56,130 nt of DNA. Source: Catenulispora sp. (GTDB taxonomy: Bacteria > Actinomycetota > Actinomycetes > Streptomycetales > Catenulisporaceae). A program made the translations under genes and the position numbers. The notes under the pieces are model-generated. The model made no database searches, was not told the DNA's origin, and saw nothing but the letters and a program-made list of their open reading frames with translations. Of the stretch, positions 8,228 to 16,432 are shown one piece after another (the stretch's first letter is position 1; every line of letters begins with the position of its first letter). The stretch is taken from NCBI GenBank assembly GCA_013362315.1, contig JABFWL010000294.1:1-56130 (forward strand), given 5' to 3'.

Positions 8228-9664
8228 GTGAACCACCCACCGATCGCCCACCCCGCCCACACGCCGACAGCCGAGATCCTTGATCCTGGACGCTGGCGGG
8301 CCCTCGGGCTGCTGTGCCTGGCCCAGTTCATGCTGATCATCGACATCACCGTGGTGAACGTCGCGCTGCCCTCGATCGCCCGCGACCTGTCCCTCGGCGA
8401 CACCTCGCTGACCTGGGTCGTCGCGGCCTACTCGCTGTGCTTCGGCGGACTGCTGCTGCTCGGTGGACGCCTGGCCGACGGCCTGGGCCGCCGCCGCACG
8501 TTCCTGCTCGGCCTCGGAATCTTCACCGCCGCGTCGCTCGCCTCGGGCCTGGCGACCAGCGGCGGCATGCTGATCACGGCCCGCGCCGCGCAAGGCGTGG
8601 GGGCAGCGCTGCTGTCCCCGGCGGCGATGTCCATCATCACCACGACGTTCCACGGCTCCGAGCGCAATAGAGCACTCGGCGTCTGGGGCGCGATCGGCGG
8701 GTCCGGGGCGGCACTGGGCGTCCTGCTCGGCGGCGCACTGACCGCCGGCCCCGGCTGGGCCTGGGTGTTCTACATCAACGTCCCGATCGGCGCGGCAGTC
8801 TTCGCGCTGGTTCCCACCGTGGTGCCGTCCACCCCCGGAGACGGGCTTCGCGGTCTGGACCTGCGCGGCGCCGTCACGGTGACGGCCACGGCGGCGCTGG
8901 GAATCTACGGGCTCATCCAAGCCGGGCACACCGGCTGGGGCAGCATCAGCGCTCTGGTTCCGCTCTGCGCGGCCGCTGCGGCCGCCGTGGTGTTCGTCGT
9001 CGTCGAACATGCCGCAGAGGTGCCCCTGGTTCGGCTGTCGCTGTTGGCCCGACGCCAGATCGCCGACGGCGTGACGGCGATGCTGGGCGGGTCCACTCTG
9101 TTGCTGACGGGTTTCTTCCTGATCTCCCTGGACCTGCAGCGGCTGCTGGGGTATTCCGCCCTACGCACGGGACTGGCGTTCCTGCCGGTGACCGTCGCCA
9201 CCGTCGCCGGCGCCCATCTGGCCGCGCACGCCATCGGACACCTCGGCTTCCGCCGGGTCGCCGCAACCGGGTTCACCCTGGCCGGCATCGGTGCGGCGCT
9301 GATGGCGCGCATCCCACGCGACGCGCACCTGTTCACCGACGTCGTCCCCGGATTCGTCCTGCTGGCCATGGGCGCAGGCGCGGTCTTCGTCAGCGCCTCC
9401 ATCTCCGCCATGCACCAGGTGGACCACCGCGAAGCCGGCCTGGTGTCCGGGATCGTCAACACCGGCCACGAACTCGGCGCGGCGCTCGGAGTCGCGCTGG
9501 CCTCCGCGCTGGCGGTCTCCAGCCTGGCCGCCGGCAGCGTGCATGGCCTGCGCACCGCGTTCACCGTTGCCTACGTCCTCGCCTTGACCGCCGCCGTGCT
9601 GTCGCTGCGGCTTCTGCCGGCCGGACGGCCCGACCCTTCCGCGGCCCCGGTATTCGGCCACTGA
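8228..9664 (+). CDS. MFS transporter, DHA2 (EmrB/QacA) drug exporter type
   Basis: A 478-residue protein with about 14 predicted membrane helices. It shows DHA2 motifs: LIIDITVVNVALPSIARDL in helix 1 (motif D1), GGRLADGLGRRRTF (motif A, about residues 78-91) and LGVLLGGALTAGPGWAWVF followed by NVPIG (motif C region). It starts at GTG 8228 behind a GAGAGG ribosome site, 64 bp after the MMPL gene, probably in the same TetR-controlled transcript. Proton-coupled export of amphipathic drugs is the family role; the substrate is unknown. Confidence 0.9.
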   Translation: MNHPPIAHPAHTPTAEILDPGRWRALGLLCLAQFMLIIDITVVNVALPSIARDLSLGDTSLTWVVAAYSLCFGGLLLLGGRLADGLGRRRTFLLGLGIFTAASLASGLATSGGMLITARAAQGVGAALLSPAAMSIITTTFHGSERNRALGVWGAIGGSGAALGVLLGGALTAGPGWAWVFYINVPIGAAVFALVPTVVPSTPGDGLRGLDLRGAVTVTATAALGIYGLIQAGHTGWGSISALVPLCAAAAAAVVFVVVEHAAEVPLVRLSLLARRQIADGVTAMLGGSTLLLTGFFLISLDLQRLLGYSALRTGLAFLPVTVATVAGAHLAAHAIGHLGFRRVAATGFTLAGIGAALMARIPRDAHLFTDVVPGFVLLAMGAGAVFVSASISAMHQVDHREAGLVSGIVNTGHELGAALGVALASALAVSSLAAGSVHGLRTAFTVAYVLALTAAVLSLRLLPAGRPDPSAAPVFGH

Positions 9665-9702
9665 TCAAGCATGCGTTCGAGTAGCTTCAGGATGGGGGAT
9701 TG

Positions 9703-9831
9703 ATGTCCGAACGGATTGCCCTGCGACCCATAGGTGCGGTAATCGGCGGTCGGGACGAGTGGGTCGAGGACAACTGGTACGGCGTCACGTCCGTGATCCG
9801 CCTGGACTCCGAGCAGTTCGACCCCGGCGTG
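9703..9831 (+). pseudogene. TsaA/TrmO-like gene, 5' fragment only
   Basis: ATG 9703 behind GGGGG starts MSERIALRPIGAVIGGRDEW...VTSVIRLDSEQFDPGV, the typical first 43 residues of the actinobacterial TsaA-like SAM-dependent methyltransferase family related to TrmO. Homology ends at about 9831; the frame then runs on in unrelated sequence to a stop at 9945. The expected continuation (a beta-barrel domain with the FSHLEV-type motif) is absent. It is a broken gene whose ribosome site and start are intact. Confidence 0.65.
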
Positions 9832-10554
9832 CCACGACCACCGCCATCAACGGCGCGAGGATTTCGCCCTTCTTACCGTTCAGCTCACGTACCAGCGCGA
9901 GCCGCGGGCGGGGCCGAGGCAAGGCTTTCAAAGCGGTGTTGCTGAGCTGCACCGCCCAGTTCTTGGGCGCGACCATCTTGTACGCCTTGGCCGCGGCGTG
10001 TGGGCCGTTGTCCTTTCCGCTTGGACCTTGCCAGTGCACAGTGCCGCGACCTGCGGCTGGCAAGACATTCCGAACAGTCGAGGCTCAACCTGTTCAACTT
10101 CAGCCTGCCACGTCGGCGGACCACAATCGTCGGCAACGGTCGAGGTGGCTCTGAGCAAGGTTGGCAGAGCCGGATCGAGGCCCCCACCCCCCCCGGCGTC
10201 GACCAGGACGAACCGGCCCGTTGATTACGGTCGAGATCGACCGGTCGAACAAGCAGTGGCCGCTGCGAAAGCTCGCTTACGCCGCGGAGCGGGGACACAT
10301 CGCGCTCTGGCTCCGCTGGTCGCCCTTCGCCGTCCCGCTCGCGATACTGGCCAGCGTCAGACTGATCCGTGCTGCGACCACCCGCACAAGGGGCGACGAT
10401 CGGCAATGGCTCCACTTGCTCGCACCCGAGAGCTGCGGTTAGCCAGCTGGGCACTGGGGTGCATCGGCTGCCCGATGGCGGCTTTCGACGCAGTCGGGCG
10501 TGGGGTGCCGTCCTGCGTCAGGCCTTCTTGACCATGCTCGACGTGAGCTGAGAT
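9832..10554. other. Gene-poor debris region without recognisable coding sequence
   Basis: Several open frames of 60-190 codons exist on both strands, but none shows a family motif, a good start site or actinobacterial codon-position pattern that I can recognise. A homopolymer-like C run lies near 10182-10195. One plus-strand frame near 10225-10440 contains a possible hydrophobic segment (WSPFAVPLAILASVRLI) but no family match. Flanked by two truncated genes, the stretch looks like decayed or rearranged DNA. Confidence 0.5.
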
Positions 10555-10626
10555 CAACGTCGCGTGTTCCAGGGCGAATCCCCGGCGCAGCAGGTCTGTG
10601 CGGGCGGCTTGATCCAAGGCAGTCAC
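10555..10626 (-). pseudogene. N-terminal remnant of a cation-transporter-like gene
   Basis: On the minus strand an ATG opens MTALDQAARTDLLRRGFALEHATL, which resembles the first 24 residues of an actinobacterial cation diffusion facilitator-like transporter (usually continuing into WNVVGVVVLA). Here the similarity stops at 10555 and the frame continues without membrane helices. Only the 5' tip remains. The match is short and made from memory. Confidence 0.4.
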
Positions 10627-10711
10627 CGCAGGAGTCTGGCGGATCCCGGCGCGAGGAGCGCCGGCGCGGGACCGGGACCAGGCACACAGCCGCGTTTCGG
10701 CGGTATCGCTG

Positions 10712-10909
10712 TCAGTCGATGGGGACGTGGCGGAGGTAGGGCCACAGGTCGCGCAGGGTTCCGAAGGTCCGGGCGGGCAGGGTCTCCAACAGGGTGATCA
10801 CTTCGGGTCGTGCGCCGGCGGTGGTTGCGGCGGCGAGCAGGTCGGAGCGGTCGGCTGGGAGGGACGTGTCGGCGATGGTGTCGGCGATCTCGCTACGGGT
10901 GACTGCCAT
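10712..10909 (-). CDS. DUF2795 family small protein
   Basis: A 65-residue protein, MAVTRSEIADTIADTSLPAD..., with the DUF2795 pattern: a helix, LPADRSDLLAAATTAGARPE, and a second helix ending in the YL/LP motif (VITLLETLPARTFGTLRDLW). DUF2795 proteins are small actinobacterial proteins of unknown function. It is the most downstream gene of the minus-strand cluster that includes STAS, DUF3073, PNPOx and SulP genes. The start is the ATG at 10909; an upstream extension of the frame is antisense to STAS sequence and was excluded. Confidence 0.7.
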   Translation of the reverse strand: MAVTRSEIADTIADTSLPADRSDLLAAATTAGARPEVITLLETLPARTFGTLRDLWPYLRHVPID

Positions 10910-10974
10910 GGTGGTGTCCGTTCTGGGGTAGGTGGGCGCGGGCTGGGCTTCTGCGATGGTGAGCGGCTTGTGCA

Positions 10975-11412
10975 TCACGGCCGTCTTGCCGAGCCTGGCT
11001 GTCGGGTGCGCGGGTCGGAGTCGGGCCAGCCGGCGCTGCGCCATTCCCGGAGCTCTCCGGCGGGTTCGATCGTCGCGTGGTTGGCGGTCAGGGCGCTGAG
11101 GACGTCGGTGTGGACGGGGATGGCGGCATGTTCGGTGTCGGTGACGAGGTCCGGGTACCCGGTGGGAAGGGCGGCGATCTCCAGTCGGCGCTGGGCCTTG
11201 GCCAGGCGTAGCGCGGATTCGATGACCGCGGCCTGGCCGAGGCTGGTCCATGCCGTCAGGGCGCTCAGGTCGAGGATCAGCGGGCCGGTTCCGTGGTACA
11301 GGGTCCAGCCGATCGCGCCGTGCAGGATGGGCGCGTCCTTGACCCCGAGTTTCCCGGCCAAGGCCAGGATGCCGACGTCGGGGCGGGATTGGTAGTGCCA
11401 TTGCAGTGACAA
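10975..11412 (-). CDS. STAS-domain protein (anti-anti-sigma-like)
   Basis: A 145-residue protein with a STAS fold pattern: strand GILALAGKLGV, helix, then GPLILDLSALTAWTSLGQAA where a phosphorylatable Ser/Thr normally sits (here around T-x-L in TAWTSLG), and a helix HTDVLSALTANHATI. The start used is TTG at 11412 (TTG-TCA-CTG-CAA-TGG); CTG 11406 is the other choice. STAS proteins bind anti-sigma kinases or act as modules of anion transporters. It follows a DUF3073 gene in the same direction as SulP, whose own STAS domain is separate. Confidence 0.7.
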   Translation of the reverse strand: MSLQWHYQSRPDVGILALAGKLGVKDAPILHGAIGWTLYHGTGPLILDLSALTAWTSLGQAAVIESALRLAKAQRRLEIAALPTGYPDLVTDTEHAAIPVHTDVLSALTANHATIEPAGELREWRSAGWPDSDPRTRQPGSARRP

Positions 11413-11451
11413 GGCGGCGGGGTTCCTTCGTCGAGGGGTCGGGCGGGTGTT

Positions 11452-11619
11452 TCAGGCGGAGCCGTCGATGTCGTCGGTGTCCTGCGCTGTTCCGGGCTGT
11501 TCGGGGGTCTGCACGGCTTTCAGTTCGGCCTGTAGGCGGGCCAGGTCGGTTCCGGTGTCGGTGTACTTCAGCTCGCGGGCGATCTTCGTCTGTTTGGCTT
11601 TGGCTCGGCCTCGTCCCAT
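11452..11619 (-). CDS. DUF3073 family small protein
   Basis: A 55-residue protein beginning MGRGRAKAKQTKIARELKYT, the very conserved start of DUF3073, followed by DTGTDLARLQAELKAVQ and an acidic tail. It is basic at the N-terminus and has a short helical segment. The ATG at 11619 follows an AGGAGG ribosome site. DUF3073 is widespread in Actinomycetota and its function is unknown. It lies 32 bp from the STAS gene and 25 bp from the PNPOx-like gene, all on the minus strand. Confidence 0.88.
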   Translation of the reverse strand: MGRGRAKAKQTKIARELKYTDTGTDLARLQAELKAVQTPEQPGTAQDTDDIDGSA

Positions 11620-11644
11620 CGGGTCCTCCTCGCGGGGTCGGGTG

Positions 11645-12073
11645 TCACAGGGCAGCGGAGATGCGGTGGAAGCGGTGGCCGTCGACGAGCCGCGGTATCA
11701 GCCGCAGGACCCGGACGCCTCGGTCGGACTCGAACCCGGGCAGGGTCCGCCGGTAGTGAGCGCGCAGCACGGGATCGACGACGATCTCGACAGGGCCGGT
11801 AACCGAGACGGACCAGCCGGCACCGGTGGCCTCATCGACCGCCTCGACGAGATAAGTGACCGGCAGCTCGTCGTCCAGCTGCTTCTCCAGTTCGGCGGTC
11901 ATGAGGGCGAGGATGACGACCGCGCCGCGCTCGACCGCGTGGATGCCGGGGCGGCGGGTCGTCATCCCCTCCTTCGCGCAGATCACGAAGCCGACGCCGG
12001 TGTCGCCGAGCAGGTACATCGCTTCGACGCGGAGCAGCGGCGCAAGATGGATCTGCGCGAAGTCTTCGGTCAT
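11645..12073 (-). CDS. Pyridoxamine 5'-phosphate oxidase-like FMN-binding protein
   Basis: A 142-residue split-barrel protein: LAPLLRVEAMYLLGDTGVGF, then AVVILALMTAELEKQLDDEL, GWSVSVTGPVEIVVDP and a C-terminal HRFHRISAA strand. This is the pattern of the actinobacterial PNPOx-like family that binds FMN or F420 and typically acts as a small reductase. ATG 12073 shares one base with the stop of SulP (TGATG), so translation is coupled. Its link to anion transport is not known. Confidence 0.8.
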   Translation of the reverse strand: MTEDFAQIHLAPLLRVEAMYLLGDTGVGFVICAKEGMTTRRPGIHAVERGAVVILALMTAELEKQLDDELPVTYLVEAVDEATGAGWSVSVTGPVEIVVDPVLRAHYRRTLPGFESDRGVRVLRLIPRLVDGHRFHRISAAL

Positions 12074-13788
12074 CACCCACGCGCCCCGGTCGTCTCGCCT
12101 GTGCGCGGGGCCGGAATGATCCCGGTCCCGGACAGGTGTGCGTGCGCGAACGCGATGGCCTCGGGGGTGGTGGTGAACACGTGCCCGGCCTCGCACAGCC
12201 TGTCGAGTGTCCCGAGCGCGTCCAGTGGCCGCCTGTGCTCCGGGCGGACGCCGGAGACCAGGACCAGCACGCCGCGCCGGGTCAGCTTGTCGATAGCGTC
12301 GGCCAGCACCCCGGCGCCGGAGGAGTCGATGACGCTGATCCGCGACATCCGCAGGATCACCACCTTCACGTCGGCGGTTTCGGTCAGCTCCAGCAGGAAC
12401 CGGTGGGCGGCGGCGAACAGCAGGGGTCCGTCGATGCGGTAGGCGATGATGTGCTCGCCGAGCAGGGCCTGCTCTTCGGCGTGGTGGTCGGCCGGGGGCA
12501 GGTCGGCGTGCAGCGGCACCTGCTCCAGCCGCGCCGCCTTCGACACCTTGGTGACGGCGATGGCGGCGGCCACGACCATGCCGACGACTACGGCGTTGAC
12601 CAGGGTCGAGGCCAGTGTGACGGTCGCGGTCAGGACGAGTATGGCGGTCTCGCCGCGGCTGGCCCTGGCCAGGGCCTTGATGGAGCCGACCTCGACCATT
12701 CGCACCGCGGTGGCGATCAGCACCCCGGCCAGGGCGGCACGCGGGATGTGGGCGACCAACGGCGCGGCGGCGAACACGATGACCGCCAGGACTGCGGCGT
12801 GGACGAGCGAGGCCAGCCGGGACGCGGCGCCGGTGCGGACGTTGACGGCGGTGCGGGCGATCGCGCCGGTCGCGGCGACGCCGCCGAACAGCGGGGCAGC
12901 GATGTTGGCCAGGCCCTGGCCGAACAGCTCCCGGTTGGAGTCGTGCCGCTCGGACACGCTCATCGCGTCGGCCGCCGAAGCGGACATCAGCGACTCCAGC
13001 GCGGCCAGCGCCGCGACCGCCAGCGCTGAGGGCAGCAGGGAAGCGAGGTGCGAGGCTTGGAAGAACGACGTCGACGGAGCCGCCAAGCCCGAAGGCAGGT
13101 GTCCGATGCTCGCCGCCGACAGACCCAGACCCCACACCGCCGCGGTCGCGGCGACCACGGCCAGCAGCGAGAACGGCACGGTGGGGCGCAGCCTGGCGCC
13201 CAGGAGCATCACGGCGGCGACGCCGATCGCGATGGCGATCGGCGTGACGTGCGGGTGTGCGGCGAAATCGCCGACGGCTTTGGCGGCGACGACGGCCGGG
13301 TTGTCGCCGGACGGGGTCTTCACCCCGAGGGCGCCGGGGATCTGCTGAAGGCCGATGACGCCGGCGATGCCGAGGGTGAATCCCTCGACGACCGGCACCG
13401 GGACGTAGGACATGGCCCGGCCGGCGCGCAGCAGGGCCAGCAGCACGAGGATGATCCCGGCCATCAGGCCGACGGTCATCACGCCGTCGATGCCGTAGCT
13501 GTGGACGATCGGGACCAGCACCACGGTCATCGCCCCGGTGGGTCCGGTGACCTGGAGGTTGGAGCCGCCGAACACCGCGGCCAGGGCGCCTGCGACCACG
13601 GCGGTGACCAGTCCGGCCTGGGCTCCGGCACCGGAGGTGATGCCGAACCCGAGCGCCAGCGGCAGCGCGACGACAGCCACCGTGAGCCCGGAGATCAGAT
13701 CGCGGCGCGGCGAGCGGCGCATCGTGCCCAGCGTGGCGGCGTTCGGCAGGACGTCCTTCACCCGGCCGGCGATCAGCGCGGTGCTCAC
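12073..13788 (-). CDS. SulP-family anion transporter with STAS domain
   Basis: A 571-residue inner-membrane protein of the SLC26/SulP family. Start GTG 13788 overlaps the ArsR stop (GTGA). Residues about 25-430 form the transporter: RRDLISGLTVAVVALPLALG, then GGSNLQVTGPTGAMTVVLVP and repeated helices. Residues about 445-550 form the cytoplasmic STAS domain (HIIAYRIDGPLLFAAAHRFL, RISVIDSSGAGVLADAI). SulP proteins carry sulfate, bicarbonate, or dicarboxylates, often coupled to Na+ or H+. The short N-terminus and VTGPTGA motif are typical of bacterial SulP transporters. Coupling to a regulatory ArsR cassette like that of the Ehr operon suggests a shared physiological cue. Confidence 0.92.
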   Translation of the reverse strand: MSTALIAGRVKDVLPNAATLGTMRRSPRRDLISGLTVAVVALPLALGFGITSGAGAQAGLVTAVVAGALAAVFGGSNLQVTGPTGAMTVVLVPIVHSYGIDGVMTVGLMAGIILVLLALLRAGRAMSYVPVPVVEGFTLGIAGVIGLQQIPGALGVKTPSGDNPAVVAAKAVGDFAAHPHVTPIAIAIGVAAVMLLGARLRPTVPFSLLAVVAATAAVWGLGLSAASIGHLPSGLAAPSTSFFQASHLASLLPSALAVAALAALESLMSASAADAMSVSERHDSNRELFGQGLANIAAPLFGGVAATGAIARTAVNVRTGAASRLASLVHAAVLAVIVFAAAPLVAHIPRAALAGVLIATAVRMVEVGSIKALARASRGETAILVLTATVTLASTLVNAVVVGMVVAAAIAVTKVSKAARLEQVPLHADLPPADHHAEEQALLGEHIIAYRIDGPLLFAAAHRFLLELTETADVKVVILRMSRISVIDSSGAGVLADAIDKLTRRGVLVLVSGVRPEHRRPLDALGTLDRLCEAGHVFTTTPEAIAFAHAHLSGTGIIPAPRTGETTGARG

Positions 13789-14144
13789 GCGGAGGTTCCG
13801 GCTATCGCATCGGCTTCCCGCAGCTCGGCCAGCAGGTCCTGCTGGCCGGTGATCAGCTCGGTGAGGATCCGGCGGGCGGCCCGCATCAGCTCGGCGACGT
13901 CCGGCCCGGCCAGGGAGTACACGACGGTGTCGCTCTCCCGGACCGCGGTGACGATGCCGGATCGGCGCAACACAGCCAGCTGCTGCGACAGGCTGGAGCG
14001 CTCGACCTCGATCGCCGCGAGCAGGTCGCGCACCGGCATCGGCCCGTCCTGCAACAGCTCCAGCACCCGGATCCGGACCGGGTGTCCGAGCATCCGGAAG
14101 AACTCGGCCTTGGCCTGGTACAGCGGAACCGTCACGCTTCTCAC
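13785..14144 (-). CDS. ArsR-family regulator (paralogue of 22138-22488)
   Basis: A 119-residue winged-helix regulator with GTG start: PLYQAKAEFFRMLGHPVRIR, recognition region SSLSQQLAVLRRSGIVTAVR, and C-terminal ELMRAARRILTELITGQQDL. It is highly similar over its whole length to the second ArsR at 22.1-22.5 kb. The metal-binding ELCVCDL motif of SmtB/ArsR sensors is replaced by PVRDLLAAI, so a classical thiol metal site at that helix is absent. The start overlaps the stop of the small helical gene upstream and the stop overlaps the SulP start, so three genes are coupled. It probably represses this operon. Confidence 0.9.
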   Translation of the reverse strand: MRSVTVPLYQAKAEFFRMLGHPVRIRVLELLQDGPMPVRDLLAAIEVERSSLSQQLAVLRRSGIVTAVRESDTVVYSLAGPDVAELMRAARRILTELITGQQDLLAELREADAIAGTSA

Positions 14145-14377
14145 TGCTCCGTCCCGTCGCGCTGGATCGGCGGTACCTCGACACCGGACTCCCGGGCCAG
14201 GCCCAGGGCGTCCTCCAGCTCGTCCAAGGCCTCGGCCACCGCGTGGGAGTCGGCGGTGGCGGCGGCCTCGGCCAGCCGCAGCCGGGCGTCGGCAACCCGC
14301 GCGAGCAGCGCCTCGGCGAACTCGTCGGTCTGCGCCACGTTCACGTCGTCCTCACTGTCCTTCACGCGTACTTCCAC
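14141..14377 (-). CDS. Small helical protein of the ArsR cassette (copy 1)
   Basis: A 78-residue acidic protein predicted to be two long helices (EFAEALLARVADARLRLAEA and HAVAEALDELEDALGLARES) ending in GVEVPP. The C-terminal half aligns with the small protein at 22485-22739 (A...H...A..L..LE..LGLA.E.G..V). In both copies it is the first gene and its stop overlaps the ArsR start by 4 nt. No family is recognised. Conserved pairing suggests it works with ArsR, for instance as an effector partner; that is inference. Confidence 0.7.
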   Translation of the reverse strand: MEVRVKDSEDDVNVAQTDEFAEALLARVADARLRLAEAAATADSHAVAEALDELEDALGLARESGVEVPPIQRDGTEQ

Positions 14378-14498
14378 TCATCCAGGGGCGCCGGCCACAC
14401 CCCCGACAGGCGTGGCCGGCCGCATGGCACCGGTACCAGGCACCCTCAATCGCTAGCCGTCGGGAGGCGAACCCGGTGTCTGCGCCGACCATCATCGC

Positions 14499-14524
14499 GC
14501 GAATTGAAGGAATCATCAATTCGC
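14499..14524. promoter_or_regulatory. Inverted repeat upstream of ArsR cassette 1 and phnA
   Basis: Perfect 9-bp arms GCGAATTGA (14499-14507) and TCAATTCGC (14516-14524) are separated by AGGAATCA. The core TTGA-N8-TCAA has the same spacing as the palindrome before ArsR cassette 2 (22747-22764). It lies between the divergent small helical gene (start 14377) and the PhnA gene (start 14552), so it could control either. ArsR binding is inferred. Confidence 0.6.
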
Positions 14525-14551
14525 CATGTGGTCCAAGGTAGGATCACGCAG

Positions 14552-14920
14552 GTGAACGAGACCCTGCCACCATGCCCCGAATGCTCATCCGCCTACACCT
14601 ACGAGATGGGTGCCCTGCTGGTCTGCCCCGAGTGCGGCCACGAGTGGGCCGCGACGGGTTCCGCGGAGAACACGGCCGACACGGCTTCCGACGGGGCGAT
14701 CCGGGACTCGGTCGGCAACGTCCTGGCCGACGGCGACGACGTGACGGTGGTCAAGGCGCTCAAGGTCAAGGGCCATCCCACCGGGATCAAGGCGGGGACG
14801 AAGGTGCGCAACATCCGCCTGGTGGCCGGTGTGGACGGCCACGACATCGACTGCAAGATCGACGGCTTGGGCGCGATGCACTCAAGTCCAGCGTGGTCCG
14901 CAAAGCCTGACCTCGGCTGA
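14552..14920 (+). CDS. PhnA/YjdM-type zinc-ribbon protein with a C-terminal frameshift
   Basis: The GTG start gives MNETLPPCPECSSAYTYEMG with a zinc ribbon CPEC...CPEC (Cys 8, 11, 25, 28) and the family core IRDSVGNVLADGDDVTVVKA, KVKG, GTKVRNIRLV and HDIDCKIDGLGAM. Family members end in a segment like LKSxxVRKA. Here that segment is present in the next frame (LKSSVVRKA, stop 14908-14910), so one base appears lost around 14879-14882 and the read frame ends HSSPAWSAKPDLG instead. PhnA is not needed for phosphonate breakdown; its role is unsettled. The last ~13 residues may be wrong or truly altered. Confidence 0.85.
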   Translation: MNETLPPCPECSSAYTYEMGALLVCPECGHEWAATGSAENTADTASDGAIRDSVGNVLADGDDVTVVKALKVKGHPTGIKAGTKVRNIRLVAGVDGHDIDCKIDGLGAMHSSPAWSAKPDLG

Positions 14921-14926
14921 CACCTC

Positions 14927-16432
14927 TCACAGGTCGTTGCCGGCGTAGGACTGGTTGAAGCTCTTGTTGACCAGGGGGAAGTCCGGCACGATCGCCCCGC
15001 GCAGCGCCACCGGCAGCGCCGGCCAGTTGAAGAACGACGGGTCGACGACCTTGACCCGGCTCAGCGATCCGTCCGGCGTGAGTTCGACGCGGTGCACGAT
15101 CGTGCCGCGCCACCCTTCGGCGATCCCGACCCCGGTCCGGACCCCGCTGCGGCCGGTTCCCGGGTCGCCGCGCTCGGCAGCGACGTGCCGCCCTGGACCG
15201 TGCAGCCGCGCGGTGAGGGTGTTGATGTGCTCGGTGGACTGCTGGTACTCCCCGGCCCGGACAGCGAAGCGTGCCAGGACGTCACCGCCCTCGCGCAACA
15301 CGAGCGGGGGCGCCGAGGTCGGGTCACTGCCGGGATGGTCGCGGCGGGCATCGACATCCAGGCCCGATGCGCGGGCGACGTAGCCGAGCGTCCCGAGGTC
15401 TCGGGCCTGTTCAAGGGTGAGCACGGCGGTGCCGGTGAACCGGTCGCGCACCACCGTGTGTCCGAGGGCGAGGTCGACGGTTTCGGCGACGTCGGCGGCC
15501 AGGGCGGACAGCCGGTCCGGATCCGGCAGCGAGATCACCTGGGCGCCGCCGATGACGATGCCGCCGCGCAGCAGCCGGTGCCCGGTGACCTCGCCGTTGA
15601 TCCGCAGCAGCTGTTCGCGCACGCGGCCGGCGTGCTGGTGCAGGATGCCGTGGCCGACGTCGTTGCACAGCGCCCCGATGTCGCCGATGTGGTTGTAGAG
15701 CCGCTCCAACTCCAGCAGGATCGCGCGCATCGTGTGCGCCTCGGCGGGCACCTTTATGCCCAAGGCGTCCTCGACGGCGCGGGCAAAGGCCAGGCCGTGC
15801 CCGACTGCGGTATCACCGCTGATCTTCTCCGCCAAGGTGAGCTTGTCCGCGGGCCGGTTGCCTTCGAAGAGTTTCTCGATGCCTTTGTGGACGAACCACA
15901 GGCGGGCCTTCAGCTTCAGGATGGTCTCCCCGACCACCGAGAACCGGAAGTGTCCGGGTTCGATGAGTCCGGCGTGCACCGGCCCGACCGGGATCTCATA
16001 GACGCCGGGCCCTTGCACCTCCAGGAACGGATACAGCCCGAGCGTTTCGCCGAACTCCGGGGCGGGCCCGGCGTCGTGGCGCATCGGGTGCCAGCCTGTG
16101 GGCCAGCCGTAGTGCCGGACCAGGCGGCGCGGCATCGGGTGCCCGAGGCTGCGGATCCCGAACAGGTCGTGCATCTCGCGCTCGAACCGCCCGGCCGGGA
16201 ACGACAGCCCGGCCAGGCTCGGCACCTGCGGGCGGTGCCCGTCCAGCCGCAGGCGCAGCTCGATGCGTGAGTCACCCGGGCCTAGGAACAGGTAGACCAC
16301 GCGCATCGCGTCCCGGCCGGCCGTCTGCGGCCGGTCGTGGTGCGCCGCGACCAGGGCCAGGCGGTGATCGGCGTCCAGTAGCCCGATGGCGGTGGCCGCC
16401 AGGTCGCCGGGTCCGACGTCGATGATCCTCAT
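14927..16432 (-). CDS. Hyf/HycE-like large subunit (NuoCD fusion) lacking NiFe ligands
   Basis: A 501-residue fusion of a NuoC-like N-terminus (about 1-125; FPAGRFEREMHDLFGIRSLG) and a NuoD/hydrogenase large-subunit domain (about 145-501; PVGPVHAGLIEPGHFRFSVV, LERLYNHIGDIGALCND). True group 4 NiFe hydrogenases carry a CxxC pair in the first part and one near the C-terminus. Here the first site reads EKISGDT (202-208) and the last reads DPSFFNW (464-470), with no cysteines, so no NiFe centre can be bound. This matches energy-converting-hydrogenase-related (Ehr) complexes. It is the last gene of the operon and its ATG overlaps the preceding stop. Electron partner unknown. Confidence 0.9.
   Translation of the reverse strand: MRIIDVGPGDLAATAIGLLDADHRLALVAAHHDRPQTAGRDAMRVVYLFLGPGDSRIELRLRLDGHRPQVPSLAGLSFPAGRFEREMHDLFGIRSLGHPMPRRLVRHYGWPTGWHPMRHDAGPAPEFGETLGLYPFLEVQGPGVYEIPVGPVHAGLIEPGHFRFSVVGETILKLKARLWFVHKGIEKLFEGNRPADKLTLAEKISGDTAVGHGLAFARAVEDALGIKVPAEAHTMRAILLELERLYNHIGDIGALCNDVGHGILHQHAGRVREQLLRINGEVTGHRLLRGGIVIGGAQVISLPDPDRLSALAADVAETVDLALGHTVVRDRFTGTAVLTLEQARDLGTLGYVARASGLDVDARRDHPGSDPTSAPPLVLREGGDVLARFAVRAGEYQQSTEHINTLTARLHGPGRHVAAERGDPGTGRSGVRTGVGIAEGWRGTIVHRVELTPDGSLSRVKVVDPSFFNWPALPVALRGAIVPDFPLVNKSFNQSYAGNDL

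Noticed and set aside
10161-10442. 93-codon frame with a hydrophobic stretch
   Set aside because: No start context and no family likeness; too little to call a gene in a region of debris.
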